Of a stretch of 64,000 bases of DNA, positions 61,368 to 64,000 are shown one piece after another. Within the stretch, counting starts at the first letter, position 1. Every line of letters begins with the position of its first letter. Made by a program: the position numbers and the translations under genes. Source of the stretch: Flavobacterium anhuiense. Its GTDB lineage: Bacteria > Bacteroidota > Bacteroidia > Flavobacteriales > Flavobacteriaceae. The stretch covers positions 1 through 64,000 of the forward strand of contig NZ_JUIV01000002.1 of the NCBI RefSeq assembly GCF_004151235.1. The letters run 5' to 3'. The notes below the pieces were generated by a model that searched no databases, had not been told where the DNA came from, and saw only the letters and a list, made by a program, of their open reading frames with translations.

Positions 61368-61895
61368 TTATTGTTTATAACCAATCTTTACTCTTTCAGA
61401 CTCATTTTCTTTTTTCTCAGTTAATTCATCTAAATAAGAAAAAACCAATTCAATATTTTTATCATGATTTTCTAACTTCTTCTGAATCTGTAAAATATCG
61501 ACCTTAATTTCAGTTGTGTCCAAAAGCATTTGTCTCACTTTCGTGAAAATCCTCATAATTTGAATATTAGTTTGAATTGCTTTGTCGCTTTTTAAAATGC
61601 TTGAAAGCATCATAACGCCATGTTCAGTAAAAGCCATTGGTGCATATCGTAAACTCATTTTTTCTGAATTGGAGGTCGCAAATTGCGACCTCCAATTTTC
61701 AAATTCTGTTTTGGAAAGTTCAAACATAAAGTCTTTAGGGAAACGATTTAAATTTCTTTTTACTTGTTCTTTTAATCGTTTTGTTTCAACACCATAAAGT
61801 AAGGCCAAATCACGATCAAGCATCACTTTTTGCCCGCGAATAAAATATATTTTGTTAGAAATTGTTTCCTCAGAAAGTAGAGAATGATCATCCAT
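61368..61895 (-). CDS. ORF6N-domain protein
   Basis: The 175-residue product has the ORF6N core IYFIRGQKVMLDRDLALLYGVETKRLKEQVKRNLNRFPKDFMFELSKTEFENWRSQFATSN...APMAFTEHGVMMLSSIL (about 18-105), then a charged helical tail. ORF6N is a putative DNA-binding domain of phages and mobile elements. The usual R-G-G-R-R-Y-L-P-Y stretch is altered here (EKMSLRYAPM). The RSQFATSN segment is encoded by a 31-bp palindrome. It is probably a resident genomic copy; its role is unknown. Confidence 0.85.
   Translation of the reverse strand: MDDHSLLSEETISNKIYFIRGQKVMLDRDLALLYGVETKRLKEQVKRNLNRFPKDFMFELSKTEFENWRSQFATSNSEKMSLRYAPMAFTEHGVMMLSSILKSDKAIQTNIQIMRIFTKVRQMLLDTTEIKVDILQIQKKLENHDKNIELVFSYLDELTEKKENESERVKIGYKQ
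61667..61697. repeat. 31-bp perfect palindrome inside the ORF6N gene
   Basis: Arm AATTGGAGGTCGCAA, one central A, then the exact complement. It is translated in frame as part of NWRSQFATSN. Confidence 0.85.
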
Positions 61896-61940
61896 AAGTT
61901 TTTCAATAAAAAAAAAACAAATGTAAGATTTTATTTATGT

Positions 61941-63251
61941 TTATAAGTAAGATTTAAATTGTTTTAGTTTCCCGCGATTGGTTCTTTCTAAAACAGTTTT
62001 TTTTGTAAAAATGAAGTTTAAATGGGGTTCTAAATACAAATCTATGGCTTGTATTATTTTCTCAATTTGTTCTGAAATTAATTCTTTTTCAGCGACATAT
62101 TCAATTTCAAAAGTATCTAATTTGGTTTGTTTGATGATAAATTCTTTTACGTTTCCATCGTCTTCAATAATGCTTTTGGTTACATAATAAAACGTCAAAC
62201 CTGGAGATTTTTTACCGCTTGGAAGAATTGCAACATCGTTGGTTCTTCCAATCAGTTTTTTTAGAATTGGTTTCTGAGGAGTGCTTTTTTCGTCTAAAAT
62301 TCCAATGTCGCCAATTTCATATCTTATAAATGGATTTGCTTTATTGAATAAAGAGGTAATCACAATTTTTCCTTCCGTTCCATGTGGAACAGGATTATTA
62401 TTTTCATCTAAAATCTCGACAAAAAGTGTTTCTGTGTTTACCTGCCATTCACCTTGAGGATTTTCAAAAGCAATTAAATCTAACTCAGAAGCGCCATATT
62501 CACTGATTATGGGAATTCCGAATTGTTTTTCCAAAAGTCTTTTATCCGTTTCAAAAAGCATTTCTGAGGTAACAAAACAAGCTTTTAAGGTTGGACAGAT
62601 TTCTTTTAAAATGATATTTTTTTGTTCTAAAAATTTAGCAAAAAGAACAATCGAACTCGTATAGCCGTTGATATAATCGAATTTTTTCGATTTGAATTTC
62701 TGCAGAAATTTTTCCAGAATTTCATCCGATAAATCAAAAACCGGAAAACGAAAACGGTGCGTAAGGAAATCCTTCAAACGTTCTTTTTGATATCCAATAA
62801 AATCCATCGGAATTCCGTAAAAGCGTGCTTGATACGAATGATTAAAATCAATACCAAACCAGCCGAAACGCATAATATTAGAAGCCCAAGTCAAGGCATG
62901 CGAATATTTGTCTTTAGCAAAAACAAAAGGAGTTCCGCTTGATCCGGATGTTTTGTTGAGGTAAATGTTTTTTTTTGAATATCCTTTTGAAAGTCTTTTT
63001 TCAAGAGGTTTTTGGAGATTCTGTTTGTTCAAAATCGGAAGATCATTCCAGTTTTCAATCTTTTTGTTTCCAACCAAATCACGATAAAAAGAATTGTTAT
63101 TTAAATGAAAATCAACAATTTCTTTCTTTTTCTTTTCAATAAATGAAGCATACTCTTCTTTAGAGAAATGAACAATTTTATCCAATTCGGCTTTAGCTTT
63201 CTTTATTGGAAAACCATTTAGCTTGAGGGAAAGATCAAAAAGGCGAATCAT
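61941..63251 (-). CDS. CapK/PaaK-like adenylate-forming enzyme
   Basis: This 436-residue protein carries the adenylate-forming loop LNKTSGSSGTPFVFAKDKYSH (about 95-118), IISEYGASELDLIAFENPQGEW (motif with the Tyr-Gly-x-x-Glu), and PFIRYEIGDIGILD...LIGRTNDVAILPSGKKSPG. It matches the PaaK/CapK group, which activates acids as CoA or AMP esters and is frequent in capsule and surface-polysaccharide loci. The C-terminal Lys motif (ERTNRGKLKQF) is present. It sits near the polymer cluster and could activate an acyl decoration; the substrate is unknown. Confidence 0.85.
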   Translation of the reverse strand: MIRLFDLSLKLNGFPIKKAKAELDKIVHFSKEEYASFIEKKKKEIVDFHLNNNSFYRDLVGNKKIENWNDLPILNKQNLQKPLEKRLSKGYSKKNIYLNKTSGSSGTPFVFAKDKYSHALTWASNIMRFGWFGIDFNHSYQARFYGIPMDFIGYQKERLKDFLTHRFRFPVFDLSDEILEKFLQKFKSKKFDYINGYTSSIVLFAKFLEQKNIILKEICPTLKACFVTSEMLFETDKRLLEKQFGIPIISEYGASELDLIAFENPQGEWQVNTETLFVEILDENNNPVPHGTEGKIVITSLFNKANPFIRYEIGDIGILDEKSTPQKPILKKLIGRTNDVAILPSGKKSPGLTFYYVTKSIIEDDGNVKEFIIKQTKLDTFEIEYVAEKELISEQIEKIIQAIDLYLEPHLNFIFTKKTVLERTNRGKLKQFKSYL

Positions 63252-63352
63252 TTTTCGGGATAATTTTCGTCAAAAATAATATTTACCAATTACTAACAAT
63301 GAAGAATCACGAAGTTTTTAAGATTTAATTATTTTTTACGTCCAAAAGCAAT

Positions 63353-63360
63353 TATTTTTG
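63353..63360 (+). promoter_or_regulatory. TAnnTTTG -7 element for purD
   Basis: TATTTTTG, 26 nt before ATG 63387. Confidence 0.6.
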
Positions 63361-63386
63361 CACCACAACTAATAATACAACAACAC

Positions 63387-64000
63387 ATGACAATTTTACT
63401 ATTGGGATCAGGCGGAAGAGAACATGCATTTGCATGGAAAATGACACAGAGTCCGCTTTGCGAAAAACTTTTTGTAGTACCTGGAAATGCAGGAACTGCT
63501 GCAATCGCTGAAAACGTTGCCATATCTGCGACAGATTTTGAAGCAGTAAAAGCATTAGTACTTAAAGAAAATATAAGTCTAGTAGTCGTAGGACCTGAAG
63601 ATCCGTTGGTAAAAGGTATTTATGATTATTTTAAAAACGATGAAAGTTTAAAAAATATTCCAGTTATTGGTCCATCAAAATTGGGTGCACAATTGGAAGG
63701 AAGTAAAGAATTTGCCAAAGAATTCTTGATGAAACATAATATCCCTACTGCAGCATATGATAGTTTTACTGCTGAGACGGTTGAAGAAGGATGTAAATTT
63801 TTAGAAACATTACAACCTCCTTATGTTTTAAAAGCAGACGGATTAGCAGCTGGAAAAGGTGTTTTGATTATTCAGGATCTTGAAGAAGCAAAAACAGAAT
63901 TACGTAACATGCTAGTTCACGCTAAATTTGGAACAGCGAGTTCAAAAGTAGTAATTGAAGAGTTCTTGGATGGAATCGAATTGAGCTGTTTTGTTTTAAC
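63387..64000 (+). CDS. purD: phosphoribosylamine-glycine ligase, 5' part (continues beyond window)
   Basis: The frame is open from ATG 63387 to the right edge (204 codons). It begins MTILLLGSGGREHAFAWKM (N-domain glycine-rich loop). GNAGTAAIAENVAI, VVVGPEDPLVKGI, GPSKLGAQLEGSKEFAKEF and the ATP-grasp start YVLKADGLAAGKGVLII (about 142-160) follow, then EEFLDGIELSCF. PurD makes glycinamide ribonucleotide from phosphoribosylamine, glycine and ATP, the second purine step. A TAnnTTTG element (63353-63360) precedes it. Confidence 0.96.
   Translation, partial: MTILLLGSGGREHAFAWKMTQSPLCEKLFVVPGNAGTAAIAENVAISATDFEAVKALVLKENISLVVVGPEDPLVKGIYDYFKNDESLKNIPVIGPSKLGAQLEGSKEFAKEFLMKHNIPTAAYDSFTAETVEEGCKFLETLQPPYVLKADGLAAGKGVLIIQDLEEAKTELRNMLVHAKFGTASSKVVIEEFLDGIELSCFVL

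Noticed and set aside
62387..62400. parS-like GTTCCATGTGGAAC
   Set aside because: It has CATGTG in place of CACGTG and lies in the coding sequence of the CapK/PaaK-like gene (PVPHGTEG), where the codons explain it.

Overview
The window looks like chromosomal DNA from a Flavobacterium-type Bacteroidota (Flavobacteriaceae). It is AT-rich, lacks Shine-Dalgarno sequences, and carries many TAnnTTTG -7 promoter elements just upstream of start codons. It also encodes lineage markers: a PorP/SprF-type type IX secretion (T9SS) protein beside a type B CTD protein, a bacterial GH3-family protein, a DUF4175 giant protein, an HU-CCDC81/SPOR protein, and a GlnRS with a long C-terminal extension. Assignments come from reading motifs; no database search was run.

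Layout. 1-6908 (minus): a T9SS surface locus. It holds a truncated PorP/SprF-like barrel protein fused to at least 660 residues of Ala/Lys/Asp/Glu repeats, a multi-Ig protein with a gliding-type C-terminal domain, a small exported protein, a beta-helix-like exported protein and another exported protein. 7345-10658 (plus): holB, a DoxX-like gene, an acyl-CoA thioesterase and recA. 10660-11204: no large gene, but two ECF-sigma-like promoters, two hairpins and a 34-codon ORF. 11205-20740: plsC, a frameshifted GxxExxY gene inside inverted repeats, trpS, dprA, an HU/SPOR protein, coiled-coil and exported proteins, a PIF1-like helicase and a Skp/OmpH-like lipoprotein. 20976-28448: a methyltransferase, mnmG, a dense parS (ParB-binding) array with tandem repeats, then ybeY and a DUF4175 gene. 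28613-36304: gltX, a band-7 protein, a YtxH/holin-like/small-protein cassette, a 1.2-kb AT-rich gene desert, and glnS. 36456-37501: a toxin-antitoxin pair, folB and tRNA-Cys with a duplicated 3' end. 37944-48241: lysE-like, DUF2807, rnr, DUF2007, rpiB, DUF1294, tex, tatA, a coiled-coil membrane protein and GH3. 48311-48880: a REP-associated tyrosine transposase broken by a stop codon. 49014-61111: a DUF6909-like gene followed by a surface-polysaccharide cluster (Wzz-like, lipoprotein, Wzx flippase, Wzy-like polymerase, three glycosyltransferases, a 2OG oxygenase, an O-antigen ligase-like protein, UDP-glucuronate decarboxylase). 61112-63251: a knot of palindromic repeats, an ORF6N gene and a CapK/PaaK-like adenylating enzyme. 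63387-64000: the 5' part of purD.

The most striking non-coding structure is the array of ten GTTYCACGTGRAAC palindromes around mnmG-ybeY (22030-24649). It matches the ParB-binding parS consensus, includes one perfect TGTTTCACGTGAAACA, and is interleaved with exact 14-bp and 13-bp tandem repeats. This suggests an origin-proximal centromere. Other structures worth a second look are the paired ECF-like promoters after recA, the repeat-fused SprF protein, the palindromes in and around the ORF6N and transposase genes, and the inverted-repeat-bounded GxxExxY pseudogene.
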